Origin: a bacterium
GTDB taxonomy: Bacteria > Planctomycetota > UBA1135 > UBA2386
NCBI GenBank assembly: GCA_030432695.1
Contig: JAUILN010000008.1
Location: 186,001-250,000, forward strand
DNA length: 64,000 bases
Direction of reading: 5' to 3'
The notes beneath the pieces are model-generated. The model was not told the DNA's origin, ran no database searches, and saw nothing but the letters and a program-made list of their open reading frames with translations. Of this stretch, positions 27,749-36,720 are shown in pieces (position 1 is the stretch's first letter; each line of letters opens with the position of its first letter). The position numbers and the translations under genes were made by a program.

Positions 27749-30343
27749 ATGTCGATCGTCCTCAGCCGCCGCGCCGCGCTCCTCGCATGGCTCGCGTGTT
27801 TCTCGTCCGTCGGCGCGCAGCAGGTCTTCGACGCAGCTGCCAAGCGTGGCGTCCCGTTCCGCTCGAGTGGCTCGCGCAACGCCGTCCTCGCCGACGTCGA
27901 CCGCGATGGCGACGTCGACGTGCTGGTCGCGACCGGCTCGATCGACCGCCTGTTCCTCAACGACGGCAGCGGTCTGTTCGACGACGCGACCGCCACGCAC
28001 ATGCCGCAGGTCGACGGGATCACCTCCAGGCTGACGGTGGTCGACATCGACGGCGACGGCGACCTGGACGTCCTGTCCGCCCGGTCGAATCTGCTCGGCA
28101 GCGGCCTCGACGGCCTGTACCTGAACGACGGCACCGGCCGCTTCACCGACGTATCCGCCACCCGCCTGCCGCAGCTCGACTTCGACAGCTCGCAGATCCT
28201 GGTCGGCGACGTCGACGGGGACCGGGACCTCGACCTCGTGGTGGTCGGCGGGATCGTCGGCCCGGTCCAGAATCGTCTGTATCTCAACGACGGCACCGGC
28301 GTCTTCGGCGACGCGACCACCCAGCTCCCGACATCGACCGATCCCACCAGCAGCGCCGCATTCCTGGATGCCGAGGGCGACGGCGACCTCGATCTCTACT
28401 TCGGCAACGGCGACTTCCAGACCCGCGCCGACCAGCTCCTGCTGAACGACGGCGCCGGCAACTTCACGGTCGCACCGACCCCGCTCCCCGGTCCCCACGC
28501 CCGCACCCAGGTGGTGCTCGCCGACGACTTCGACGGCGACGGGGACACCGACGTCTTCCTCGGCACGCGCTTCTCCAGTGACCCGAGTCGCCTGCTGCTG
28601 AACGACGGCAGCGGCTCGTTCACCGTGGCGCCGGCGACGCAGTTCCCACCGGCCCCGATCGGCGTCGACGAGGCGTCCCTGGTCGACTTCGATGGCGACG
28701 GCGATCGCGACGTCCTCTGCGGCGACGAGGACGCGACCTCGCCGGCGCTCTACCGCAACGACGGCAGCGGCACCTTCGTGGTGGTCCGCCCGCTCGCCGG
28801 GGACGAGTTCGGACGCGCCCGCCACTACCTCGTCGCAGACTTCGATGCCGACGGCGACCGCGATCTGTTCGTGGCCCGGGCGGGTGGTCTCAGCGACCGC
28901 CTGCTGCTCGCCGACGGAGGCGGCGGCTACGTGGACGCGACCGAGACACTGGCCTTCCCACGCCTCGACGGGACCGTCTTCCGGCTGGACGCCGCGGACT
29001 TCGACCTCGACGGCGATGTCGATCTCGCGGTCCTGAACGGCACGCTGACGATCCTCGCCAACGAAGGCTTCGGAGATCTGTCCGACGTGAGCACTCTGGT
29101 CCTACCCCCCGGCAACTTCGACGAGATCGGCGACGTCGCGGCCGGAGACTTCGACGGCGACGGTGATCCGGACCTCGCCCTGGTCCGCGCGCGCTCCCGG
29201 CAGAACCTGCTGCTCCTCAACGACGGTACCGGTCGCTTCGTCGATGCGAGTTCCCGCCTGCCGCAGGTCCTCGACGACAGCCGCAGCATCGCCGCGGGCG
29301 ACGTCGACGGCGATGGCGACCTGGATCTGGTGATCGGCAACGGCGACCTCGGGACCGGCTACCTGTCGGCCAAGGACTGCCTCCTGTTGAACGACGGCAC
29401 CGGTCGATTCGCCCGCGCCGGTCTGACCGCCTACCCGACCATCGACCGCACCACCAACCGGGTCGAGCTCGCCGATCTCGATGGTGATGGCGACCTCGAC
29501 GTGATTCTGGGCGACCTCTTCGGCATGCAGATCTACCTCGACGTCGGTGGTGGCAACTTCCGGGTCGCGACCGACACGGCGATCCCGACGATCCTGAACC
29601 AACCCGTGCGCGACTTCGCGCTCGGCGACATCGAAGGCGATGGTGACCTCGACCTCTGGGTAGGCGGCAACAACGGCCAGGACATCTACCTCAACGACGG
29701 CAGCGGCCGGTTCACCGCGATGCCCGGTGCCCTGCCCGGTGGCGCGACCGCCGTCTACTCGGGAGGCTTCGTCGATCTGGATTCCGACGGCGACCTCGAT
29801 CTCGTGTCCTGGGGCTCCTCCGGCACGACGACCTACCGCCACCAGGCCGCCGGTCGGTTCACGGTGGTTCCTGATGCCCTGGGCGACGGCCCCACGGGCA
29901 CCTCCTCGCTGTTCTGGGCCAACGACCTGGACCTCGACGGCGATCAGGACCTGCTCCTCAGCGGCTTCCTCGACTCGGTCCATTTCCGGGTCAACCTGGT
30001 GCGCCAGCTCGCGGCCCCGCAGTTGGCGCGCGTCGGGCGCAGCTACGAGATCACCTACCGCGGTCGCGCCTCCACGAGTGCCCGTCAGGTGCCGGTCCTG
30101 TTGTCGCCGCGACCGGCCCGGATCGACCTCGGCTCGCTGGGCGTCCTCGGCGTCGATCCCGCGACGTCGATCACGCTGCCCGCGGTGCAACTCGCCCCCG
30201 GCGCGACCGCAGGCTCGCTGCAGCTCGCGCTCCCCAACCAGGCAGCACTGGTCGGCCTCGAGTTCTTCCTGCAGGGCTTCGATCCGTTCCCCGGCGACCT
30301 CCACCTCACCAACCGGGTCCGCGACGTCTTCGTGCCGCGCTGA
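27749..30343 (+). CDS. Secreted FG-GAP/VCBS repeat protein, copy 2
   Basis: 864 residues from ATG 27749, chosen because a signal peptide with AQ cleavage (LLAWLACFSSVGAQ) starts there; the longer open frame upstream overlaps copy 1 and is not coding. Like its neighbours it consists of repeats with DVDGDGDLDLV and LLLNDGTGRF elements in beta-propeller array, then a closing beta domain of about 100 residues (LGSLGVLGVDP...LVGLEFFLQGF). Its repeats do not line up one to one with copies 1 and 3 and its N-terminal segment differs, so it split off earlier. Same strand, 80 bp after copy 1. Confidence 0.87.
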   Translation: MSIVLSRRAALLAWLACFSSVGAQQVFDAAAKRGVPFRSSGSRNAVLADVDRDGDVDVLVATGSIDRLFLNDGSGLFDDATATHMPQVDGITSRLTVVDIDGDGDLDVLSARSNLLGSGLDGLYLNDGTGRFTDVSATRLPQLDFDSSQILVGDVDGDRDLDLVVVGGIVGPVQNRLYLNDGTGVFGDATTQLPTSTDPTSSAAFLDAEGDGDLDLYFGNGDFQTRADQLLLNDGAGNFTVAPTPLPGPHARTQVVLADDFDGDGDTDVFLGTRFSSDPSRLLLNDGSGSFTVAPATQFPPAPIGVDEASLVDFDGDGDRDVLCGDEDATSPALYRNDGSGTFVVVRPLAGDEFGRARHYLVADFDADGDRDLFVARAGGLSDRLLLADGGGGYVDATETLAFPRLDGTVFRLDAADFDLDGDVDLAVLNGTLTILANEGFGDLSDVSTLVLPPGNFDEIGDVAAGDFDGDGDPDLALVRARSRQNLLLLNDGTGRFVDASSRLPQVLDDSRSIAAGDVDGDGDLDLVIGNGDLGTGYLSAKDCLLLNDGTGRFARAGLTAYPTIDRTTNRVELADLDGDGDLDVILGDLFGMQIYLDVGGGNFRVATDTAIPTILNQPVRDFALGDIEGDGDLDLWVGGNNGQDIYLNDGSGRFTAMPGALPGGATAVYSGGFVDLDSDGDLDLVSWGSSGTTTYRHQAAGRFTVVPDALGDGPTGTSSLFWANDLDLDGDQDLLLSGFLDSVHFRVNLVRQLAAPQLARVGRSYEITYRGRASTSARQVPVLLSPRPARIDLGSLGVLGVDPATSITLPAVQLAPGATAGSLQLALPNQAALVGLEFFLQGFDPFPGDLHLTNRVRDVFVPR

Positions 30344-30591
30344 GCGAAATCGGAACCGCACGCCCCGCGGCGTGCCGGTTCCCGAAGCGACGTTTGCACC
30401 GGGGTCGCTGGTGGCCGGACGGACAACCCGCTCGCGGAGAACCCGGGGGGGACGGCGACCAGGACCTCGGGCCAGTCGGGTCGGGAGGAGCGACGGAATT
30501 CCTGGATTCACCGACCGGTCGGGCCGCGGCTGCCACCTACCCAGAGTCGCCGACCGCTTCCGCTCCCGCCGACTCCGACTCCGGTAACCCG

Positions 30592-33126
30592 ATGTCCCGA
30601 CTCCTCCTCCCGACCGCCGCGGCGCTCGCCGTCGGCCTCGCGACCCTCGATGGCCCCGTCGTCGCGCAGCGGCCCGCCTACGCCGAGCTGATCCGCATCG
30701 AGTTCCTCGAGGACTCCGACGCGAGCTACGCGGTCGCGTCGCTCGACTTCGATGGCGACGGCGCCGCGGACCTGTTCTTCGGCAATGACGGCGGCGGCGA
30801 CCGCCTCTACCGCAATACCGGGCGTGGAGAGTTCGTCGACGTCACGGCCACGCACCTGCCGCCCTCGAACGGCGCACCGGCACGAGTCGTGGTGGCCGGC
30901 GACTTCAACGGCGACGGCCTGGTCGACCTGTTCGTGGCCCGCACCGCGCCACTCGGTCGCAACAACCTGCTGCTGAACATCGGCGGCCGGCGCTTCGCCA
31001 ACGCCTCCGCGCGGCTCCCGAACACCAACGACCCGACCACGGCGGCGGCGGCGGGTGACGTCGACGGGGACGGCGACCTCGATCTGGTCTACGTGAACGG
31101 CGCCGGCCCCGACGTCCTGTTGCTGAACGACGGCACGGCAACGTTCTCGGCCGCCCCCGCCGGCCGGTACCCGACCATCGACACCCCCGCCGAGTCGGTC
31201 TTACTGGTCGACGTCGACGCCGACGGGGACCTCGATGTGGTCACCGGACTGGTGAAGACCGCGGCGAGTCCGCGCGACGCGCTCTACCTCAACGACGGCA
31301 GCGGCTCGTTCCTCGACGTCTCGGCGACGCAGCTTCCCGGCTTCGGCGCCACCACGTCGGCCGTGGCCGCCGGGGACTTCGATCGGGACGGCGACGTCGA
31401 CCTGTTCATGGGCCAGGCGCTGGGCGTCGACTCGATCCTGTGGAACGACGGCAGTGGGACCTTCACCGTCGCCGCGCCGACGACGCTCCCCGCCGAGCTG
31501 ACCTTCGCCGGCGCCGCCGCCGCGTTCGACGTCGACGCCGACGGCGATCTCGATCTGCTGGTCGGAGTCGCCCGGGCCGGAGGGTTCGGCAACCCGCTGT
31601 ACCTCAACGACGGCAGCGGCCGCTTCTCGCGGTCCGCCAGCCACTCCGCGAGCACCGCGGTGACCCGCGACGTGGCGGTCTTCGATGCGAATGCCGATGG
31701 CTTCCCCGACCTGGTCGAGGCGAACGTCGGCCAGCAGAACCGCCTGTTCCTCAACGACGGCCTGGGCCGACTCCGCGACACGATCAGCCGCGCGCCGATC
31801 GAGGCCTACCGGCCGAACCAGGGTCTGGCAGCGGCGGACTTCGATGGGGACGGCTACACCGACGTGGTCGTCGTGGGAACCGAGGGGCGCAATCTGCTGA
31901 TGCTCAACGACGGCGGCGGGTTCTTCCGTGACGGCAGCTTGCCCCCGGCCACGACCGGCACGCTCTGGCTGGCTCCCGGGGACGCCGACGGCGACGGCGA
32001 CATCGACCTCTACGTCGCGAACCGCGGCCGCGACGCCCTGTGGTGGAACGACGGCACCGGATCATTCCAAGCCGCGGCCGCGAATTCCCTGCCGAACCTC
32101 GCCGAGACCACGCTGCACGCGGTGTTCGCCGACGTCGACGGCGATGGCGACCAGGACGTGGTCACCGCCGGCTTCCAGTCGCAGAACCGGCTGCTGCTCA
32201 ACGACGGGACGGGTCGCTTCACGGACGCGAGTTCGAGCCACATGCCGGCCGACCAGCTCCAGTCCCGCTTCGTGATGGCGCTGGACATCGACAGCGACGG
32301 TGATCCCGACCTGCTGTTCGGCAATCGACGCCAGAGCACGGTCTACCTGAACGACGGCCTGGGCCGCTTCGCCGACGCGACCGCCGGGCGGTTCCCGGCG
32401 CAGGGCGTCCTGAGCTACGAGACCGCCAACATCGCGGCGGGCGACGTCGACGGCGATGGGGACGTCGATCTGCTGTTCGGCGACGAGAACTACACCGACC
32501 GTCTGTTCCTGAACGACGGCACCGCGCACTTCGTCGATGCGACCGCCACCAACGTGCGGGCCGGCCGCGAGGGCATCCGCGGCGTCCAGCTCGCCGACGT
32601 CGATTCCGATGGCGACCTCGACGCGCTGCGCGGTGGACGCGCCGTGTGGCTCAACGACGGCACCGGAGTCTTCACCGACGCAGCCGCGGATGTGCTGCCG
32701 GAGCTCGGCGACCATGTCCTGGCGGAGGACTTCGACCGGGACGGCGACCTCGACATCCTGTCCGACACGGGACTGCTGACCGGCCTGCAGCTCCAGCTCA
32801 CCAGCGACGACGACGCGCGGATCGGCCTGCCCTACACGCTCCGCGCGATCTCCCGTCATGGCTCCGCCGCCCAGGTGGTGCCGGTGGTCGGCGCGCGGCG
32901 GGCGAGCCTGACCCTGCCAGGACTCGGCGTGCTCGGCCTCGACCCCAATGCCAGCCTGGTCGCGCTTCCCGGGATCGTGCTGTCGACTCCCGGCGGCGAA
33001 GGCACGCTCACGCTCACGATCCCGGACTCCGCTGCGCTGCTCGGCGTCGATCTGCCGATCCAGGCCCTGCACGTCGGCCAACCGACCGTGCTGACCAATC
33101 TGCTCGTCGACCGCGTGCGGCCATGA
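30592..33126 (+). CDS. Secreted FG-GAP/VCBS repeat protein, copy 3
   Basis: 844 residues from ATG 30592 with a signal peptide (LLPTAAALAVGLATLDGPVVA). Order and spacing of the repeats, the first mature residues (RPAYAELIR against RPAFAELVR) and the closing domain (LPGLGVLGLDP...LLGVDLPIQAL) follow copy 1 almost residue by residue, so copies 1 and 3 arose from a duplication younger than the split from copy 2. The 248-bp gap before it holds no gene. It ends 67 bp before the convergent histidine kinase gene. Function is likely surface or extracellular binding; no enzyme motif was seen. Confidence 0.87.
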   Translation: MSRLLLPTAAALAVGLATLDGPVVAQRPAYAELIRIEFLEDSDASYAVASLDFDGDGAADLFFGNDGGGDRLYRNTGRGEFVDVTATHLPPSNGAPARVVVAGDFNGDGLVDLFVARTAPLGRNNLLLNIGGRRFANASARLPNTNDPTTAAAAGDVDGDGDLDLVYVNGAGPDVLLLNDGTATFSAAPAGRYPTIDTPAESVLLVDVDADGDLDVVTGLVKTAASPRDALYLNDGSGSFLDVSATQLPGFGATTSAVAAGDFDRDGDVDLFMGQALGVDSILWNDGSGTFTVAAPTTLPAELTFAGAAAAFDVDADGDLDLLVGVARAGGFGNPLYLNDGSGRFSRSASHSASTAVTRDVAVFDANADGFPDLVEANVGQQNRLFLNDGLGRLRDTISRAPIEAYRPNQGLAAADFDGDGYTDVVVVGTEGRNLLMLNDGGGFFRDGSLPPATTGTLWLAPGDADGDGDIDLYVANRGRDALWWNDGTGSFQAAAANSLPNLAETTLHAVFADVDGDGDQDVVTAGFQSQNRLLLNDGTGRFTDASSSHMPADQLQSRFVMALDIDSDGDPDLLFGNRRQSTVYLNDGLGRFADATAGRFPAQGVLSYETANIAAGDVDGDGDVDLLFGDENYTDRLFLNDGTAHFVDATATNVRAGREGIRGVQLADVDSDGDLDALRGGRAVWLNDGTGVFTDAAADVLPELGDHVLAEDFDRDGDLDILSDTGLLTGLQLQLTSDDDARIGLPYTLRAISRHGSAAQVVPVVGARRASLTLPGLGVLGLDPNASLVALPGIVLSTPGGEGTLTLTIPDSAALLGVDLPIQALHVGQPTVLTNLLVDRVRP

Positions 33127-33193
33127 GCCACATCGCCCGGATCGCAGGACTCGCCCCGGCCGCCGGGCGGTCAAGCCGCTGCCGCACGGAGAC

Positions 33194-35350
33194 TCACTCG
33201 CCGCCGTCTTCGCGCCGCAGCCACCGCCCGATCACCTCGGCGATCGCCGCCTTGGTGGCCGGCTTCGGCAGGTGGTCGTCCATCCCCGCCTCCAGGCAAC
33301 GCCGCCGATCCTCCACCATCGCGCTGGCGGTCATCGCGACCACCGGCACCCGACCACCGCTGTGCGACTCGCGCGAGCGGATGCGGCGGGTCGCCTCGAA
33401 GCCGTCGAGGTTCGGCATGTGGCAGTCCATCAGGATCAGGTCGTAGTCGACCCGCGCGCTCTGCATCACGCCGTCGGCGCCGTCCGCGGCGATGTCGACC
33501 TCGAGGCCGAGCTTCTGCAGGATCGCCGCTGCGACGCGCTGGTTGACCTGGTTGTCCTCGACCAGGAGCACCCGCCCGGTGAACCGGACATCGGCGGATT
33601 GCGGCGTCACCCGCTCGACGGTGCCGGCGAGCCCGGTCACCGTCCGCAGCGCGTCGTGCAGAGCCCGTTGGCTGATCGGCTTCGACAGCAGCGTGGTGAT
33701 GCCGACCCGCCGCGCCGCCTCCCGGTCGGTGTTGGCCGACGACAGCATCACCAACGCCATCGACTTCGAACGCGCGTCGGCGCGGATCCGCCGCGCCAGC
33801 TCCACGCCGTTGACCTCCGGCATCATGAAGTCGATCAGCGCGACGTCGAACACCGAGCGGGCCAACGCCGCCTCGGCCTCCGTCGCGCCAGCAGCACCGA
33901 CCACCGTGCAGTTCCAGGCCCGCAGGTAGTCGTCGAGGATCTGCCGGTTCACGGCGATGTCGTCGACCACCAGCACCCGCAGCCCCTCCAGGGAGTCGAA
34001 CGAGGCGGCGTTCTGCGCGCCGGCAGCGAGTTCCAGATCGAACCAGAAGGTGGTGCCGACGCCCTCCTGGCTGTGCACCCGCAGTTCGCCCCCCATCAGC
34101 GCGGTGAGATCGCGGCAGATCGCCAGCCCGAGGCCGGTGCCGCCGTAGCGCCGCGTGGTGCTCCCATCGGCCTGGGTGAAGGCCTCGAAGATGCTCTGCT
34201 GCACCGTTTCGCTCATCCCCGCGCCGGAGTCCTCCACCGAGAAGCGCACGCGGCCAGCAGCCGGGACCCGTTCGACCCGCACCACGATCTGGCCCTGCGA
34301 GGTGAACTTCACCGCGTTGCCGACCAGGTTGGTCAGCACCTGGCGCAGCCGCAGCGAATCGCCGACCACGAAGTCCGGCACGTCGTCGGCGACGAAGCAG
34401 CACAGGTCGACCCCGACCTGCTTGCTCTCCGAGTAGAGCGCCACCGAGGCCTCGACCTCGGGCCGCAGTTCGAACTCGAGCTCCTCGAGGCTGAGCTTGC
34501 CGGCCTCGATCTTCGAGAAGTCGAGCACGTCGTTGAGGATCGCCAACAGCCGCTCGGCCGACCGCGAGGCCGTCGCCGCGAGTTCGAACTGCTGGCTGTC
34601 GAGCGACGACTCGAGCAGCAGGGCCAGGGTGCCGAGCACGCCGTGCATCGGGGTGCGGATCTCGTGGCTCATCGTGGCCAGGAACCGGCTCTTGGCCTCG
34701 TTGGCCGACCATGCGTGGTCGCGAGCGCGCTGCAGCTCCTCGTTGGCGTGCAGCAGTCGCCGTTCGGCGTCGCGCTGCTGGCTCCGGTCGCGGAGCGCCA
34801 CCATCGAGCCCACGACCGTCTGGCCGACCTGCACCGGGTTCAGCGCGAGACTCACCGGGATGCGGAAACCGCTGGCATGCACGAGCACCGCGCGCTCCTC
34901 GGTCCACGCCTCGCCCGCGGCGAGCATCGCCTCGATGGCCGGATTCGCCGACCGCGAGCTGCCCGAGGTCTCGACCTCGACCCGGACCCGTCCGAGCAGG
35001 CGGCTCCCGACCATCGCCGCGGCGCGCACGCCCAGGAGACGCGCCGCCTCGCGATTGACCGACTGCACGACGCCCTCGGAGTCGATCAGGCAGAGCCCGT
35101 CGCTGACCACCGCGTGCAGCTTGTCGCGCTCGGCGAGCAGCGCGCGGTTGAGGTCGTGCAGCTCGCCCGAGCTGACCTCCATGGCCCGCTCCAGCGTGTA
35201 GCGATCGTCCTCGGCGGCGCGGTAGCTGCGCGAGACCCGACGGAGCAGCTCCTGCCAGCCGGCGAGGTCCGGCGGACGATCCACCGCGGCATCGGTCCGC
35301 CGCAGCTGGCGGGCCAACAGCGGATGCAGGCTGTCGAGCTCTCCTTCCAA
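33194..35350 (-). CDS. Hybrid sensor histidine kinase (PAS, HisKA, HATPase, two receivers)
   Basis: 718 residues from TTG 35350, four bases after the stop of the FIST gene; no ATG fits better. Order: an N-terminal helical linker, a PAS domain (about 80-190), a coiled linker, the dimerisation/phosphotransfer helix with FLATMSHEIRTPMHG (His229), an HATPase_c domain (N-box NLVGNAVKFT, GTGLGLAI, about 335-440), a receiver with phospho-acceptor Asp507 (ALIDFMMP), and a second receiver with Asp642 (ILMDCHMPNLDG). No transmembrane segment, so it is cytosolic. Input probably comes from the FIST protein encoded just upstream. No Hpt domain or DNA-binding output is in this gene, so the phosphoryl group must go to a separate partner or act within the protein. 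Confidence 0.93.
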   Translation of the reverse strand: MEGELDSLHPLLARQLRRTDAAVDRPPDLAGWQELLRRVSRSYRAAEDDRYTLERAMEVSSGELHDLNRALLAERDKLHAVVSDGLCLIDSEGVVQSVNREAARLLGVRAAAMVGSRLLGRVRVEVETSGSSRSANPAIEAMLAAGEAWTEERAVLVHASGFRIPVSLALNPVQVGQTVVGSMVALRDRSQQRDAERRLLHANEELQRARDHAWSANEAKSRFLATMSHEIRTPMHGVLGTLALLLESSLDSQQFELAATASRSAERLLAILNDVLDFSKIEAGKLSLEELEFELRPEVEASVALYSESKQVGVDLCCFVADDVPDFVVGDSLRLRQVLTNLVGNAVKFTSQGQIVVRVERVPAAGRVRFSVEDSGAGMSETVQQSIFEAFTQADGSTTRRYGGTGLGLAICRDLTALMGGELRVHSQEGVGTTFWFDLELAAGAQNAASFDSLEGLRVLVVDDIAVNRQILDDYLRAWNCTVVGAAGATEAEAALARSVFDVALIDFMMPEVNGVELARRIRADARSKSMALVMLSSANTDREAARRVGITTLLSKPISQRALHDALRTVTGLAGTVERVTPQSADVRFTGRVLLVEDNQVNQRVAAAILQKLGLEVDIAADGADGVMQSARVDYDLILMDCHMPNLDGFEATRRIRSRESHSGGRVPVVAMTASAMVEDRRRCLEAGMDDHLPKPATKAAIAEVIGRWLRREDGGE

Positions 35351-35354
35351 CGAG

Positions 35355-36491
35355 TCAGTCTTCCTGGATCGTCGTCAGGGTCATGGTCTGGTTGTGCAGT
35401 CGGCACGACCCGTCGACGTGCGGCGAGATCTCGCCGTACGAGTAGAAGCCGACCTGCGCGGTCTGCGGCGGCAGGCCCTCCAGCGCGGCCTCGACCTCCT
35501 CCTCGGCGCGCTCGGCAAGGACCAGCCGTCGACCGACGCAGCTCACCGCCACCGCGAGGGTGACCAGGTCGTCGCGCTCGCCACGGCGTGCCAGGTCCGC
35601 CGCCGCCGCGGCCCCCTCGATCAGGCGATCGAAGTTGGCCTTCATGAGCTGCGCCCGCCAGCCGGTAGGGAGGTCGCCGGCGAAAGTCATCGACTGCGCG
35701 GCCTCGTCGACGCCGAGCACGGTCCGGACGATCGGTTCGGCACCGGCCTCGTCGGGGTGGATCGCCAGGGGGAACAGCAGCGCGGTCGCCGGTAGGCCGG
35801 CGGCGCGGTCGCCGAGGTATTCCTTGTAGAGCGCCAGTGCGGGCTTGCCGTCGAGTTCGTACAGCACGTTGCCCTCGGCCCGAGTGATCAGCCGCTCGGG
35901 ACCGAAGAGGTCCCAGCCGCCACGCGAGCCGTGGCCGAAGCGGACGCGCGGCCCGTAGAGACCGACCGCGGCGACGTGCCCCGACACCGGCCCGTCCGCG
36001 GTGAGCACCCAGGTCCGCTGGAAGCGGTCGCCGTCGCCGGCCAGCCCGCCGGTCACCGGCACCCGCTCGCCCACTGCGCCGACGATTCCGCGGACCAGTT
36101 CGCTGCCGTTCACCGACAGGCCGTCGGAGAACACCAGCACGCCTCGCAGGTCCTCGGCTACGAGCTGCGCCCCGAGCGAGGCTCCGGCCGCGCACGAGTC
36201 CTCCGCTACACCGACGCGTGCGCCGGCCAGTCGGAGCCCGGAGCCCTCGAACACCGCCACCGCGACCGCCAACGAACCGTCCTGCACGCGGTCGCCCTGG
36301 ATCTCGCCGGAGCTGGAGCAACCGGTGACGATCGAGGTCGGAAACGCCGCACGAAGCTCCCGCAGTGGCTCGTCACGCTCGGCGAAGTCGCTCGCGCCGA
36401 ACACCAGTACCAGCGTGCGCGGACCGTCGACGGGCGGGAACGCGGCCGACCATCCCATGGCGGGCGCGTAGTAGAGGGAATGGACCTGCAT
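35355..36491 (-). CDS. FIST N/C domain sensory protein
   Basis: 378 residues from ATG 36491 (GTG 36530 would add 13 residues). The FIST_N domain carries the TLVLVFGASDF strand and the motif IVTGCSSSGEIQGD (about residues 55-70), the mark of the family; a FIST_C domain covers about 220-370. FIST proteins are cytosolic ligand-binding sensors, proposed to bind small metabolites such as amino acids, and are usually encoded beside signalling proteins. Here the histidine kinase gene follows after four bases, so the two very probably form one sensing unit. Confidence 0.9.
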   Translation of the reverse strand: MQVHSLYYAPAMGWSAAFPPVDGPRTLVLVFGASDFAERDEPLRELRAAFPTSIVTGCSSSGEIQGDRVQDGSLAVAVAVFEGSGLRLAGARVGVAEDSCAAGASLGAQLVAEDLRGVLVFSDGLSVNGSELVRGIVGAVGERVPVTGGLAGDGDRFQRTWVLTADGPVSGHVAAVGLYGPRVRFGHGSRGGWDLFGPERLITRAEGNVLYELDGKPALALYKEYLGDRAAGLPATALLFPLAIHPDEAGAEPIVRTVLGVDEAAQSMTFAGDLPTGWRAQLMKANFDRLIEGAAAAADLARRGERDDLVTLAVAVSCVGRRLVLAERAEEEVEAALEGLPPQTAQVGFYSYGEISPHVDGSCRLHNQTMTLTTIQED

Positions 36492-36720
36492 GGATCGTCG
36501 GTGCGCTACGGATCGGAAGGTCGGGGACACACCGGGGTCCCCTGTTCCCGTCCGCTATCGACACCCCGAGCCTCACGGGCCGACCAGGGATTTCCCCATC
36601 TGTGCGAGGATTCCCGAGTCGGTGCATCGGGCCCCTCTCAGGACCCGACCACGCGGTGGAACAGCACCCGGCCCGACCGCGCATGGCCCCGACGACACCG
36701 GTCCTGCACGTCTCACGAGT

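Noticed and set aside
25137..33126. Short-period repeats in the FG-GAP genes as a CRISPR array or satellite
   Set aside because: Repeats are in frame, of uneven spacing, and encode calcium-loop and LNDG motifs; they are protein repeats.
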